40,191 bases of DNA from Candidatus Methanoperedens sp. Its GTDB lineage: Archaea > Halobacteriota > Methanosarcinia > Methanosarcinales > Methanoperedenaceae. The translations under genes and the position numbers were made by a program. This document shows, in pieces, positions 15,260-23,729 of the stretch. The stretch covers positions 1 to 40,191 of the forward strand of contig JAQUNZ010000015.1 in assembly GCA_028717345.1 (NCBI GenBank), given 5' to 3'. The notes below the pieces were generated by a model. The model worked only from the letters and a program-made list of their open reading frames with translations, did no database searches and had not been told where the DNA came from. Positions within the stretch are counted from its first letter, which is position 1; the number at the start of each line of letters is the position of its first letter.

Positions 15260-16231
15260 TAGTCTATCCAGCACCTCCCTGAAGGCTTCAAGCCGCAATT
15301 TTATCTGTTGAGGCGTATTTCCTGGCAGGTCGCCCTGGATTGTGAGCATTGGATAATCCAGTTTTTCCCTCATAATTTCGTCCTCAAGCACATGGTGGCA
15401 GGCAAATTGCGTATAATGGATCACTCCATCCACTTTTCGTTTTTTAAGTTCTTTTTTCAGGAAATCAATCCTGAACTCAAGGGGTCTTGCAAAGGTATAA
15501 CCGCAATAATCATATGCCATCTCCTGAATAGTTGTTCCTCCGTGTCGTATGAACTCATACGGGAGCTCATCGAACACAATATGCAGCCCCAATGAATGTG
15601 CGACTTCATGAAAATCATGATATATCGGAGGCACTCCTATCAGCGCGATCCTGTTCCTGAGATCAATATCTGTTTCTTCCAGAGAGGATATGATTCTGGA
15701 AAAGCCTGTAAGATCGCCTGCAAGGTCACTGAAAGATATCAATATCCTGAACACTTCACCTGATGAGAGCTTACCGCAGCATCTTTTTTTATCTATTATC
15801 TGCCCCTGCTTTTTCAGTTCCCTTATTTCCTTGAATTTTTCAGGGCATTTGATCCCGCCCAGGAACTCAGAAAGCCTGTGCAGCTGCGACTCCATATATC
15901 CCGAATCTCCGTCGAAAGGATAAAAGAAAAAGTGAGTGGGTATCCCGCTCATTGCAGCTTTCTGACCGTCCACGAGGGCATTGTGGCAGTCTCCTCCCGC
16001 GACCACTATAAGAGAATCAACATTTATGTCTCTTTTGACAAGCATTTCTTTCCAGATAGCAGTCCATGCGCACAGCTTGTTTCCAGGGTATTTTCTTGAT
16101 GAAGGTATTACATTATTAACATCAAAAGGCGAGGCGTCGCAGGCAAATATCAATTCAGGTGGAACAAGCGCGGTTATACCTATTTTTTTCACAGGCATCC
16201 TTATGTTAAGGATAAATTTATGGTTTTGCAT
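15257..16231 (-). CDS. 2-hydroxyacyl-CoA dehydratase D-subunit-like / double-cubane-type iron-sulfur protein (324 aa)
   Basis: Belongs to the HgdB/BcrC/FldBC superfamily of radical-generating iron-sulfur enzymes. Eight cysteines are seen (31, 54, 82, 129, 151, 152, 243, 278), several in family-like contexts: FACDASP, LCAWTA, GGDCHNA, KRCCGKLS, FACHHVLED. A single subunit plus activase, with no second dehydratase subunit and no CoA-transferase, is the arrangement of double-cubane cluster proteins rather than of true dehydratases. The substrate is unknown. A TATA element near 16254 would place the transcript start close to ATG 16231, suggesting a leaderless mRNA. An alternative start is ATG 16198. 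Confidence 0.85.
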   Translation of the reverse strand: MQNHKFILNIRMPVKKIGITALVPPELIFACDASPFDVNNVIPSSRKYPGNKLCAWTAIWKEMLVKRDINVDSLIVVAGGDCHNALVDGQKAAMSGIPTHFFFYPFDGDSGYMESQLHRLSEFLGGIKCPEKFKEIRELKKQGQIIDKKRCCGKLSSGEVFRILISFSDLAGDLTGFSRIISSLEETDIDLRNRIALIGVPPIYHDFHEVAHSLGLHIVFDELPYEFIRHGGTTIQEMAYDYCGYTFARPLEFRIDFLKKELKKRKVDGVIHYTQFACHHVLEDEIMREKLDYPMLTIQGDLPGNTPQQIKLRLEAFREVLDRL

Positions 16232-16247
16232 AATGGTGTTTTCACAC

Positions 16248-16284
16248 AATGTATATATAATTAGGGTAATTATATTATACTATA
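16248..16284. promoter_or_regulatory. Divergent promoter region
   Basis: The 57 bases between the divergent starts at 16231 (minus) and 16289 (plus) contain the near-symmetrical TATATATAA (16252-16260) and TTATATTATACTATAG (about 16270-16285). The first is well placed for a near-leaderless minus transcript and possibly for the plus one too. Confidence 0.45.
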
Positions 16285-16288
16285 GTCC

Positions 16289-16606
16289 ATGGAAAAGAAT
16301 GTTTACTCAGAACCTGCCAACAATTTGAACTGCCAGATGCGCTTTACGTGCGGTGCTGTAAAATGCCCTGATTCATACGACATATTACAAGACCACAAAT
16401 GCCATGTGGACAGGTTCAAGCGATACCAGCCTTCAAGCGATGCATGGTACAGAAAGGAATGGGATGATGTCAAGAAAATAACCTGGTGGGAGGTATTCGG
16501 ACTAAAAGAAGCATGGCTTTATATTATATATATTATTATTATTGCTGTTTTAATATTAATGGTTGCTTTACTTGCAAAAGTTATGATGATTTACCGATAT
16601 TATTGA
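16289..16606 (+). CDS. Small Cys-containing tail-anchored membrane protein (105 aa)
   Basis: Unrecognised. The N-terminal half is soluble and has Cys/His residues in [16 protein letters not shown] and HKCHVD, which could bind metal. An aromatic segment ([21 protein letters not shown]) leads into one long, very hydrophobic helix (about 76-98) and a short tail. The topology suggests a cytoplasmic domain anchored at its C-terminus. It is divergent from the dehydratase-like/activase pair, sharing its promoter region, and its last 26 bases overlap the end of mptA on the other strand. It has no clear ribosome site, which fits a leaderless transcript. It is likely a real gene, but this is less certain than for its neighbours. 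Confidence 0.6.
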   Translation: MEKNVYSEPANNLNCQMRFTCGAVKCPDSYDILQDHKCHVDRFKRYQPSSDAWYRKEWDDVKKITWWEVFGLKEAWLYIIYIIIIAVLILMVALLAKVMMIYRYY

Positions 16607-17540
16607 TCTCCTGCCTGAGTTCTCCGAGTGTGGACTTGCGTTCTGCGAATGCATTGTGACGGTGGATACTTTCCTCGTTTATCTGTTTTATTATAATAAT
16701 GGAATCGTCCGCCAGCTCAGGAAACTCCTTCACTACCTTATGCGCCATGTTCCTCACGCAGTCCTCCACGAACTTTGGATTCTTATGAGCCCGTTCTACA
16801 ACTGCTGCTTCATCAGATCTCTTTAACAATTCGAACATCTGCGAGCTCATGGAGTTCTCGATAATATTGATTATCCTTTCAAGTGAAACAAAATTGCTAT
16901 CCTGCACCTCGATGGAGATAATGCCGCGACCCCTCTGGTTATGCGTGGGCATGGGCACACGGTTCAGGAACTTCTTAATGGTCTCTCCATCAACACCAAG
17001 TGCTTTTAATTCCTTTTTCGCCTTATCCCGCATTATTTCCTGGGCGCACGGGCAGGCAGTTATGCCGAGCACTTCAGCGCCTATCATTTTTCTCACAGTC
17101 AGGTCATTTCCCCTGATAGCTCTTGCTTCTGCGAAGATGTTAACCACTTCCTGGCACTTTAACTTTGTCACAGGGGTTTCCCTTTTAACAATATACTCGC
17201 TCCTCATCCTGACCTCGGCGTTCAGCGCATATTCATGCCTGTCTATAAGCCGTTTTGAAACTTCACCACACAGGTCTTCAATCTCATACACAGGCGATGT
17301 TATCATATCTTCAAGCACTTCGTCAATAGCTTCAAAGTTCCTTGACAGATTGGCGCCTTTCCTGTCTGATGGCAGGTCAACAAAGATATCGAATGTGGAA
17401 ACCAGCACTATAGGGCGCTTATCTTTTCGCGCAACCTCTACAAGTTTCTTAACATCAGTTACCCCTACTCTTGTCAGCGTGATCGGGATATCAGGCAGGT
17501 TTGCCTGGATATCTGGTAAGTGTACAATTGGAAGTTCCAT
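16581..17540 (-). CDS. mptA: GTP cyclohydrolase MptA (type IB, FolE2 family)
   Basis: Catalyses the first step of tetrahydromethanopterin synthesis, GTP to 7,8-dihydroneopterin 2',3'-cyclic phosphate, using Fe(II). Seen: [20 protein letters not shown] (about 55-74), the family signature; ITACPCAQE with the metal-binding Cys (about 160-168); and [11 protein letters not shown] (about 196-206). The length of 319 residues is normal. GGAGAG nine bases upstream supports ATG 17540. It is transcribed alone from a promoter that overlaps that of the divergent ABC transporter. Its presence ties the organism to H4MPT-dependent C1 metabolism, matching the fwd operon. Confidence 0.96.
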   Translation of the reverse strand: MELPIVHLPDIQANLPDIPITLTRVGVTDVKKLVEVARKDKRPIVLVSTFDIFVDLPSDRKGANLSRNFEAIDEVLEDMITSPVYEIEDLCGEVSKRLIDRHEYALNAEVRMRSEYIVKRETPVTKLKCQEVVNIFAEARAIRGNDLTVRKMIGAEVLGITACPCAQEIMRDKAKKELKALGVDGETIKKFLNRVPMPTHNQRGRGIISIEVQDSNFVSLERIINIIENSMSSQMFELLKRSDEAAVVERAHKNPKFVEDCVRNMAHKVVKEFPELADDSIIIIKQINEESIHRHNAFAERKSTLGELRQEINNIGKSS

Positions 17541-17610
17541 TTTTGCTCTCCAGAAAGAATTAACCCTTTTAATGGTAATTGATACTTATCGCTCATACTG
17601 ATAATATGGG

Positions 17611-17650
17611 ATATACTTTTCGAAACGTTTAGCATATAAAGTATAAATAG
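17611..17650. promoter_or_regulatory. Overlapping divergent promoters of mptA and the ABC exporter operon
   Basis: Minus strand: a BRE-like CGAAAAG followed by TATAT near 17611-17625. Plus strand: CGAAACGTTTAGCATATAAAG near 17621-17641, with GTATAAATAG behind it. The two core promoters share bases, so their use may be mutually exclusive. Confidence 0.45.
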
Positions 17651-17685
17651 AATGATACATGGAGAGTATTAGGTAAAGGCGTAAG

Positions 17686-18618
17686 ATGGAACAAATAATC
17701 AAAATAGTATCACTGTCAAAGAACTACGGGGATTTTAAGGCTCTGTTTGAGGTGTCGCTTGATATCGAAAAAGGAACCATATTCGGTCTTCTTGGCCCCA
17801 ACGGAGCGGGCAAGTCAACCCTTATAAGGGTGCTGGCATGCCAGTCCCGTCCTTCAGGAGGTCATGCATACATAGATGGTCTTGATGTGGTAATTGATAA
17901 GAAAAAAGTTCTTTCCATAATAGGAGTGGTTCCGCAGGAGAACAGCTTCTATGATGATCTGACTGTGAACGAGAACCTTACATATTTTGGCTCATTATAT
18001 CGCGTACATGGCTCTGACATAAAAGAAAGGAGCAGCAACATCCTTTCAATGCTCAGGCTTGGCGAAAAGGCGAACAACAGGGCAGGCACTCTCTCCGGAG
18101 GCATGAAGACGCGCCTTAACATTGCATGCGCGCTTGTGCATAAACCCCGTGTGCTTATCCTTGATGAACCCTCTGTGGGACTTGACCCTGTGTCCAGGCA
18201 GGCGCTGTGGGACACGATAAGGGAAGTGAACAGGGAAGGAACAACCATTCTAATAACCACGCATTACATGCAGGAGGCTGATGCGCTTTGCGACAGGATA
18301 CTGATAATGAACAGGGGTAAGATCGTCGTAGAGGGAAAACCAGGTGAACTTAAAGAGGCAGCAGGAGAAAAAGTGATTCAGATATCAAGCAGCCCCGGGA
18401 ATTACGAGATAATAAAAAGCAGTTTAGAGCCCATAAAAGCGATACGATCGTGCAGTTTTGATGAGATGGGATTAAAAGTAACACTTGGCGGGGAAGTTCC
18501 TGCACAGGATATCTTCGATATTTTCGAATCGCACGGTGAAAAAATAAAAAGTGTGGAATCCTCAAGTCCAAGTCTTGAGGACGTGTTCATACATGCAGCA
18601 GGGGAGGCGTGGCATTGA
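17686..18618 (+). CDS. ABC-2 exporter ATP-binding protein (310 aa)
   Basis: The nucleotide-binding subunit of an ABC-2 type exporter, DrrA/CcmA/NatA-like. Walker A is GPNGAGKST (about 37-45), the Q-loop VVPQEN, the signature LSGGMKTR, Walker B VLILDEPSVGLDP, and the switch His is in TTHYMQEA. The last about 90 residues form the accessory domain common in this subfamily. AGGTAAAGG lies before ATG 17686. It overlaps the permease start by 4 bases (or 10 if GTG is used), so the two form one transporter. The substrate is unknown; relatives export drugs, ions or lipids. Confidence 0.95.
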   Translation: MEQIIKIVSLSKNYGDFKALFEVSLDIEKGTIFGLLGPNGAGKSTLIRVLACQSRPSGGHAYIDGLDVVIDKKKVLSIIGVVPQENSFYDDLTVNENLTYFGSLYRVHGSDIKERSSNILSMLRLGEKANNRAGTLSGGMKTRLNIACALVHKPRVLILDEPSVGLDPVSRQALWDTIREVNREGTTILITTHYMQEADALCDRILIMNRGKIVVEGKPGELKEAAGEKVIQISSSPGNYEIIKSSLEPIKAIRSCSFDEMGLKVTLGGEVPAQDIFDIFESHGEKIKSVESSSPSLEDVFIHAAGEAWH

Positions 18619-20519
18619 GCTTCTCTGTGATTAAAAAAGACCTGAAGGTTTATATCCGTCACAGGAAGACACTTATGCTGATATTTATAGCGCCCATACT
18701 GATCATGGTATTGATAGGGTCTGTGTTCTCTGGCGCATCAGAAGGCGGGTTAAAGGACGTAAAACTGGGTGTTGGCGGCGGATCAGAGCAGGGAAAAAAG
18801 ATCATTGAGGAACTTAACAGCAGCAGGATGTTCATCATTATTGCAGAGAATACAAGCGATCCTTCAGTGATCGAAGAAGGGGTTAAGAAAGGACGATATA
18901 GCGCAGGGATCTTCATCCCTGAAGATGAGACGCAGTCACTGAAACTGTTTCTTGACAATTCAAGGGTTCAGATAGCTCCAGTCATTTCAGCTGCGTTCCT
19001 TTCTACAACAGAAAAAATGTCTTATGAACTTACATTCGGTTTTATCAGCAAACTCTGGAAAAACTTAAAACAGATGGAATCTGAGCTTAAACCCCTTAAG
19101 GAAGGCGTAGTGCTGATCAACAGGAGCATTGTCAATATCAACAGCGATACCCGTGAAGTCCTTTCTTCGATGGATGAGATCGATGTTAAAAGCCTGAATG
19201 ACTCAATATTTGTGATGAAAGATACGCTGGAACAGATGAGAACTGACCTGCTCAAAAGCGCTGAAGATATTAATGCAACACGGCAGGAGCTCCGGGAACT
19301 GGACAGGAACGTGAGTTCTATCCAGAACGACACTTCTGAATTAAGGGATGACCTGAAGCTGGTGGTTGATAATATCGATGCTGCTGATACTTCAATGCAG
19401 GATGTTCAGAGAGAATTACACAATACATATAATCTTACATGCAGCATTGACCCCTCAACACAGCAATGTATCTCGATGGCGCTGGCTATCAGGCAGCTGC
19501 AGGACACAAGGGCGCTCATGCTTGAGAAGACCGCACGCATAAAGACCCTTTACAGCAACCTTGAAACAATATCCCGGAGAAGCGCAGAACTTCATGAAAA
19601 ACTGGAAAAAACCGATATCAAGCTCCGGAAAATGCAGGAATCCATCGTCATATATACCTCTGAGATCTCAAATATGTACGGGAACATAACCAACCTTGAA
19701 ACTACAGTTGCTGCTCTATCAAATGTCAAGAACCAGTCTTCAGAGGTCTCGATCCAGATGGAGAAACTCACCGCTGAGATGGTCAACAGTTCTTCCACAC
19801 TTACATCTGACATAGATAGGACCGGGCTTGTTATAGGAGATGTGATCGCAAGGTCTCCTGCAGTTATTGCTGATCCGATCAAACTTGATCGGGAGGGAGT
19901 TTTCAAGGGAAGATCCTATCTTGATTTCCTTATGCCCGGCATAATTTCCATAGTATTGATGTTCATATCCTTCCTCCTTGCCTCAATTACCATCGTGCAG
20001 GAAAGATCAAAAAAGACGCTGATCCGGACGCTTCTTACCCCGCTTTCACTTTCAAGTTTCATCCTTGAAAAGACACTGGCGCTAATCATTATAGCCATGC
20101 TTCAGGGCATTATCCTGGTAATCGTGGCTTTCGTGTTCTATGGCATCGCTATCCCGTCAGCGCAGCTCCCGGAGCTTTTCCTTGTTATCCTTGTATATGC
20201 CGCAGCATTTATCGGCATCGGGATGGCGCTTGCAACGCTTGCTGAATCCGAGAACACAGCCATGCTGCTGACTCTTGTGCTAAGCATTCCCATGCTTTTC
20301 CTTTCCGGGGTTTTCTTCCCATTTGAGACCATGCCTGAATTGATGATACTGTTCGGGAACGCGCTTCCCATCACAATGGGCATCAGGGCGCTTGAGACCG
20401 TGCTGATATACCAGAAAGGATTTGAAGCGTTTTATGTGTACCTCATACCGCTGCTGGTTTACGGACTTGCTGGCATTGGAACTGCGTATATTCTGCTAAA
20501 AAAGGAGATCACTGATTAA
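18615..20519 (+). CDS. ABC-2 exporter permease with very long extracytoplasmic coiled-coil loop (634 aa)
   Basis: One N-terminal membrane helix (about 20-40) is followed by nearly 400 residues of extracytoplasmic sequence, mostly heptad-like and Asn/Ser/Glu-rich (roughly 140-420) with a few possible glycosylation sites. Five or six C-terminal helices (about 440-630) form the ABC-2 membrane domain. The layout matches YhgE/Pip-like and MmpL-independent ABC-2 exporters with large loops. A TTG at 18615 overlaps the upstream stop by four bases and sits seven bases from GGGGAGG. A GTG at 18609 is the alternative but is only two bases from that ribosome site. The loop may reach through the S-layer or bind the substrate. 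Confidence 0.92.
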   Translation: MSFSVIKKDLKVYIRHRKTLMLIFIAPILIMVLIGSVFSGASEGGLKDVKLGVGGGSEQGKKIIEELNSSRMFIIIAENTSDPSVIEEGVKKGRYSAGIFIPEDETQSLKLFLDNSRVQIAPVISAAFLSTTEKMSYELTFGFISKLWKNLKQMESELKPLKEGVVLINRSIVNINSDTREVLSSMDEIDVKSLNDSIFVMKDTLEQMRTDLLKSAEDINATRQELRELDRNVSSIQNDTSELRDDLKLVVDNIDAADTSMQDVQRELHNTYNLTCSIDPSTQQCISMALAIRQLQDTRALMLEKTARIKTLYSNLETISRRSAELHEKLEKTDIKLRKMQESIVIYTSEISNMYGNITNLETTVAALSNVKNQSSEVSIQMEKLTAEMVNSSSTLTSDIDRTGLVIGDVIARSPAVIADPIKLDREGVFKGRSYLDFLMPGIISIVLMFISFLLASITIVQERSKKTLIRTLLTPLSLSSFILEKTLALIIIAMLQGIILVIVAFVFYGIAIPSAQLPELFLVILVYAAAFIGIGMALATLAESENTAMLLTLVLSIPMLFLSGVFFPFETMPELMILFGNALPITMGIRALETVLIYQKGFEAFYVYLIPLLVYGLAGIGTAYILLKKEITD

Positions 20520-21327
20520 CCTGATCACACATGAAAAACTCAAACACCCTCAACCTGTAGTCCTTTTTGACCATGTCTCGTTCATAAGGGATCACACCAC
20601 CATTCTTAATGACATTTCCTTCAGGATCGAAAAGGGGCAGCACTGGGCGATCATTGGACCCAACGGTTCGGGAAAGACAAGCCTGGTAAGCATAATCAAC
20701 GGATATCACCAGCCCTCGGAAGGAAAAGTGGAGGTGCTTGGCAGAAGGTTTGGTAAAACAGACCTCAGGGAATTGCGCCTGCATATCGGGGAAGCAAGTT
20801 CCGCGATAAAGAATATGCTTCATCCAGAGGATACTGTTACTGATATCGTGCTATCGGGCAGGTTCGCAACGATAGGTCTTTATGAAATGCCTTCTGATGA
20901 GGATATGGAAACTGCGGGAAAACTGCTTGAATTTTTCGATCTGTCTGAACTTGCAAGCAGACCTTATAATCTCCTTTCAAGCGGAGAACAGCAAAAGACA
21001 CTCCTTGCCAGGGCGCTCATGCCCAATCCTGACATACTTGTCCTTGATGAACCCTGCGCAGGGCTTGATCTGGGCGCGAGGGAGGAACTTCTGAACACAA
21101 TACAGAAGATGTGTGAGTTTCCAGAAGGACCTGCCATTATTTTTGTCACTCATCATATCGAGGAGATAGTGCCTGCTATCTCACATGTGCTGGCACTTCG
21201 GGAAGGAAGGATCGTGGCGAATGGAACTAAAATGGAAATCCTGACAGGTGAGGTTCTTTCTAAGACATTTGACCTGAAGATCGAGGTGCATGAGAGGGGC
21301 GGCAGGCTGTGGGCGATGGTATTATAG
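20515..21327 (+). CDS. ABC transporter ATPase (ModF/YlmA-like) with a non-standard start codon (270 aa)
   Basis: A single ABC ATPase: Walker A GPNGSGKTS (48-56 if started here), signature LSSGEQQK, Walker B ILVLDEPCAGLDL, and TTH-type switch seen as FVTHHIEE. The ending PAISHVLALREG resembles ModF/YlmA-type ATPases. Between an in-frame stop at 20497-20499 and the Walker A there is no ATG, GTG or TTG. The first ATG, at 20728, would lose the Walker A. AAGGAG at 20502-20507 points to ATT 20515 (spacing 7, overlapping the permease stop as ATTAA) or CTG 20512. There is no obvious dedicated permease, so it may serve the upstream exporter or act in the cytosol. Confidence 0.85.
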   Translation: MNLITHEKLKHPQPVVLFDHVSFIRDHTTILNDISFRIEKGQHWAIIGPNGSGKTSLVSIINGYHQPSEGKVEVLGRRFGKTDLRELRLHIGEASSAIKNMLHPEDTVTDIVLSGRFATIGLYEMPSDEDMETAGKLLEFFDLSELASRPYNLLSSGEQQKTLLARALMPNPDILVLDEPCAGLDLGAREELLNTIQKMCEFPEGPAIIFVTHHIEEIVPAISHVLALREGRIVANGTKMEILTGEVLSKTFDLKIEVHERGGRLWAMVL

Positions 21328-21426
21328 TATAAACCCAAACTATTATTCCCACAGTACTGCGATCGCCGTATCCCGCGAAAAGATAATAGAAAAGCTTTTT
21401 TAAGCAATCATGATATCAATGATATA

Positions 21427-22563
21427 ATGAGCGAAAACACGATCTCAGTCATCATCCCGTGCATGAATGAGGAGAAAACGATAGGAAAATGCATCCAGAA
21501 AGCTCGTGCTGCCCTCAAAAAAGAAGGGCTTGATGGGGAGATCATCGTTTCAGATAACTCAACTGACAGATCAAGAGAGATAGCGCAGCAGATGGGAGCC
21601 AAAGTCGTTATTCCCATGAACCGGGGGTATGGCAACGCATACATGGAAGGGGTGAGATATGCAAAAGGTAAGTTCTTACTGTTCGCAGATGCCGATAATA
21701 CATATGACCTCCATGAGATGCCCCGGCTTTTGAGACCCCTTATCGAAGGAAAAGCTGACTTTGTCATGGGCACGCGTCTTAAAGGTGGGATAAAGACAGG
21801 CTCAATGCCCTGGCTGCACAGATACATCGGGAATCCCATGCTTACATGGATACTGAATATGCTATTTCATACCAGGATAAGTGACACGCATTGCGGGATG
21901 AGAGCTATCAGGCATGATTCTTATCTAAAGCTTGATATGAAATCCGAAGGGATGGAATATGCAAGTGAGATGATAATCGAAGCAGCAAGGAAGAAGCTTC
22001 GAATGACTGAAGTGCCTGTTACATATTATCCGAGGATAACACCTTCCAAACTTCATTCATGGGGTGATGGATGGCGCCACCTGAGGTTCATGATGCTGTA
22101 TAATCCCACACCTTTTCTTTTCATCCCTGGTTTATTGGTGTTCTTGATGGGTATTTTCTTAATCTCAGCTCTCTTATTGCGAGGCAATGTGGAAACAACT
22201 GGTCTGAATTCATTCATCCTTGGATCCATGCTTGTAATTATCGGAACTCAGATGATAGCTACTGGCAGTTACATGAAGATATACGGAATAATCCACAACA
22301 AGATAGATAAAACCGGGATCACTGCCAAACTCCTGGACTATCATTCCCTTGAAGTCGGATTATTACTTGGTATTGTTTTGCTTACTGGAGGCATTATTAC
22401 AGGCGCTGATATAATATATAAGTGGGTCTCCTCTGGGTATTGGGAACTTTCTGAAGTTGGGAATGCCGTGATAGCGATGGTGCTTGCAGCACTGGGTACG
22501 CAAATAATATTTTCCACCCTGATAGTCAGCATATTCATATTGGATCGTAAGGATAATCAATGA
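21427..22563 (+). CDS. Family 2 glycosyltransferase with C-terminal membrane domain (378 aa)
   Basis: A GT-A fold transferase like dolichol-phosphate mannosyl/glucosyl synthases. ISVIIPCMNEEKTIGKC (about 6-22) opens the nucleotide-binding half; IIVSDNSTDRS and FADADNTYD (about 88-96) carry the metal-binding acidic residues; SDTHCGMRAI is family-typical. The C-terminal 150 residues contain about four membrane helices. It probably transfers a sugar from a nucleotide donor to a polyprenyl phosphate on the cytoplasmic face. It is first in a seven-gene glycan operon, and its stop overlaps the next start (ATGA). It has no strong ribosome site; the start lies about 30 bases after CTTTTTTAAGC, so the transcript may be almost leaderless. 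Confidence 0.93.
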   Translation: MSENTISVIIPCMNEEKTIGKCIQKARAALKKEGLDGEIIVSDNSTDRSREIAQQMGAKVVIPMNRGYGNAYMEGVRYAKGKFLLFADADNTYDLHEMPRLLRPLIEGKADFVMGTRLKGGIKTGSMPWLHRYIGNPMLTWILNMLFHTRISDTHCGMRAIRHDSYLKLDMKSEGMEYASEMIIEAARKKLRMTEVPVTYYPRITPSKLHSWGDGWRHLRFMMLYNPTPFLFIPGLLVFLMGIFLISALLLRGNVETTGLNSFILGSMLVIIGTQMIATGSYMKIYGIIHNKIDKTGITAKLLDYHSLEVGLLLGIVLLTGGIITGADIIYKWVSSGYWELSEVGNAVIAMVLAALGTQIIFSTLIVSIFILDRKDNQ

Positions 22564-23729
22564 AGCTCGCGTTCGTATATGATGCAGTTTATCCGTGGGT
22601 GAAAGGGGGAGCAGAAAAAAGGATATTCGAACTTGGCAGAAGGCTGGCGCAACAGGGGCATGAAGTGCATGTTTTCGGTGTTAAATGGTGGGACGGCGCT
22701 GATGTAATAACGAATGAAGGTATGGTGCTGCACGGGGTGTGTAAAAAGATGGAATTGTATATTCACGGTAGAAGATCGATATCTGAAGCCGTTATATTCT
22801 CGATAGCACTGATACCTCACCTTTTTAAAGAGAAGTTTGACCTGATCGATGTAAGTGTATTCCCGTATTTTTCATGTTTCAGCGTGAAATTCGTTTCAGT
22901 TCTCACGAGAACTCCTGTGATATTCACATGGCATGAGGTATGGGGAGACTACTGGTATGAATACATGGGAACGTTCGGATACTTTGGAAAACTTGTGGAG
23001 AGCATTGCCTCGAAACTGACTTCAAAATCCATTGCAGTTTCAGAAATGACTAAAAATGGTCTGGGATCACTTGGGGTAGCCGCTGAAAACATTCATATAG
23101 TTCCAAATGGCATCGATTTAAAGATCATATCCAGTACAAAGCCTTCAGTCAATAAATGTGATATCATATTCGTCGGGCGGCTAATTAAGGAGAAGAACGC
23201 AGATATATTGATAGAAGCGATGGATCATGCAAGAAAAGTGCTCCCTGATATAAAGTGTTATATTATTGGAGATGGGCCTGAAAGAGAACGGCTAACAGGG
23301 CTTGTTTCTGAATATGGACTTTCGAATAACGTAAGATTTTTTGGGTTTATGGATTACAATGATGTAATAGCTCATATTAAGTCTTCCAGAGCGCTGGTTA
23401 TACCGTCAGGTAGAGAGGGTTTTGGAATGGTTGTCATCGAGGCTTATGCATGTGGTGTGCCAGTTATCACGGTTAGAGGTCCGCGAAATGCGGCATGCGG
23501 ACTGGTGAACGAAAAAACAGGTTTTGTTGTGAACCTTGATGCCAGGGAGCTTGGCGAGACAATATGCGTTTTGATGAACGATGCCGCACTTCAGAGAAAA
23601 ATGTCCACAGCTGCCCTTGATGCTGCGAAAGATCATGACTGGGATATGATATCAAAACGGTTGATGTCCGTATATGGTAAGCTTCATCAGGCTCCTGTTG
23701 GTATTCCTTATAAAGGGGAGCAAATATGA
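22560..23729 (+). CDS. Family 4 glycosyltransferase (389 aa)
   Basis: A GT-B fold retaining transferase. The N-terminal acceptor domain begins KLAFVYDAVYPWVKGGAEKR. The C-terminal donor domain has IFVGRLIKEKNADILIEA (about 201-218) and the E-x7-E motif within REGFGMVVIEAYACGVPVI. The donor sugar is unknown. It sits in the surface-glycan operon, with ATGA overlaps on both sides. It is more divergent from the two following GT4 proteins than those are from each other. Confidence 0.94.
   Translation: MKLAFVYDAVYPWVKGGAEKRIFELGRRLAQQGHEVHVFGVKWWDGADVITNEGMVLHGVCKKMELYIHGRRSISEAVIFSIALIPHLFKEKFDLIDVSVFPYFSCFSVKFVSVLTRTPVIFTWHEVWGDYWYEYMGTFGYFGKLVESIASKLTSKSIAVSEMTKNGLGSLGVAAENIHIVPNGIDLKIISSTKPSVNKCDIIFVGRLIKEKNADILIEAMDHARKVLPDIKCYIIGDGPERERLTGLVSEYGLSNNVRFFGFMDYNDVIAHIKSSRALVIPSGREGFGMVVIEAYACGVPVITVRGPRNAACGLVNEKTGFVVNLDARELGETICVLMNDAALQRKMSTAALDAAKDHDWDMISKRLMSVYGKLHQAPVGIPYKGEQI

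Noticed and set aside
20728-21327. ABC ATPase starting at the first ATG (199 residues)
   Set aside because: It would lack the Walker A motif that is intact in frame just upstream; a non-standard start is more likely than a broken gene.
21405-21426. Palindromic ATGATATCA/TGATAT repeats before the first glycosyltransferase gene
   Set aside because: Short and AT-rich; could be an operator, but nothing distinguishes it from background.
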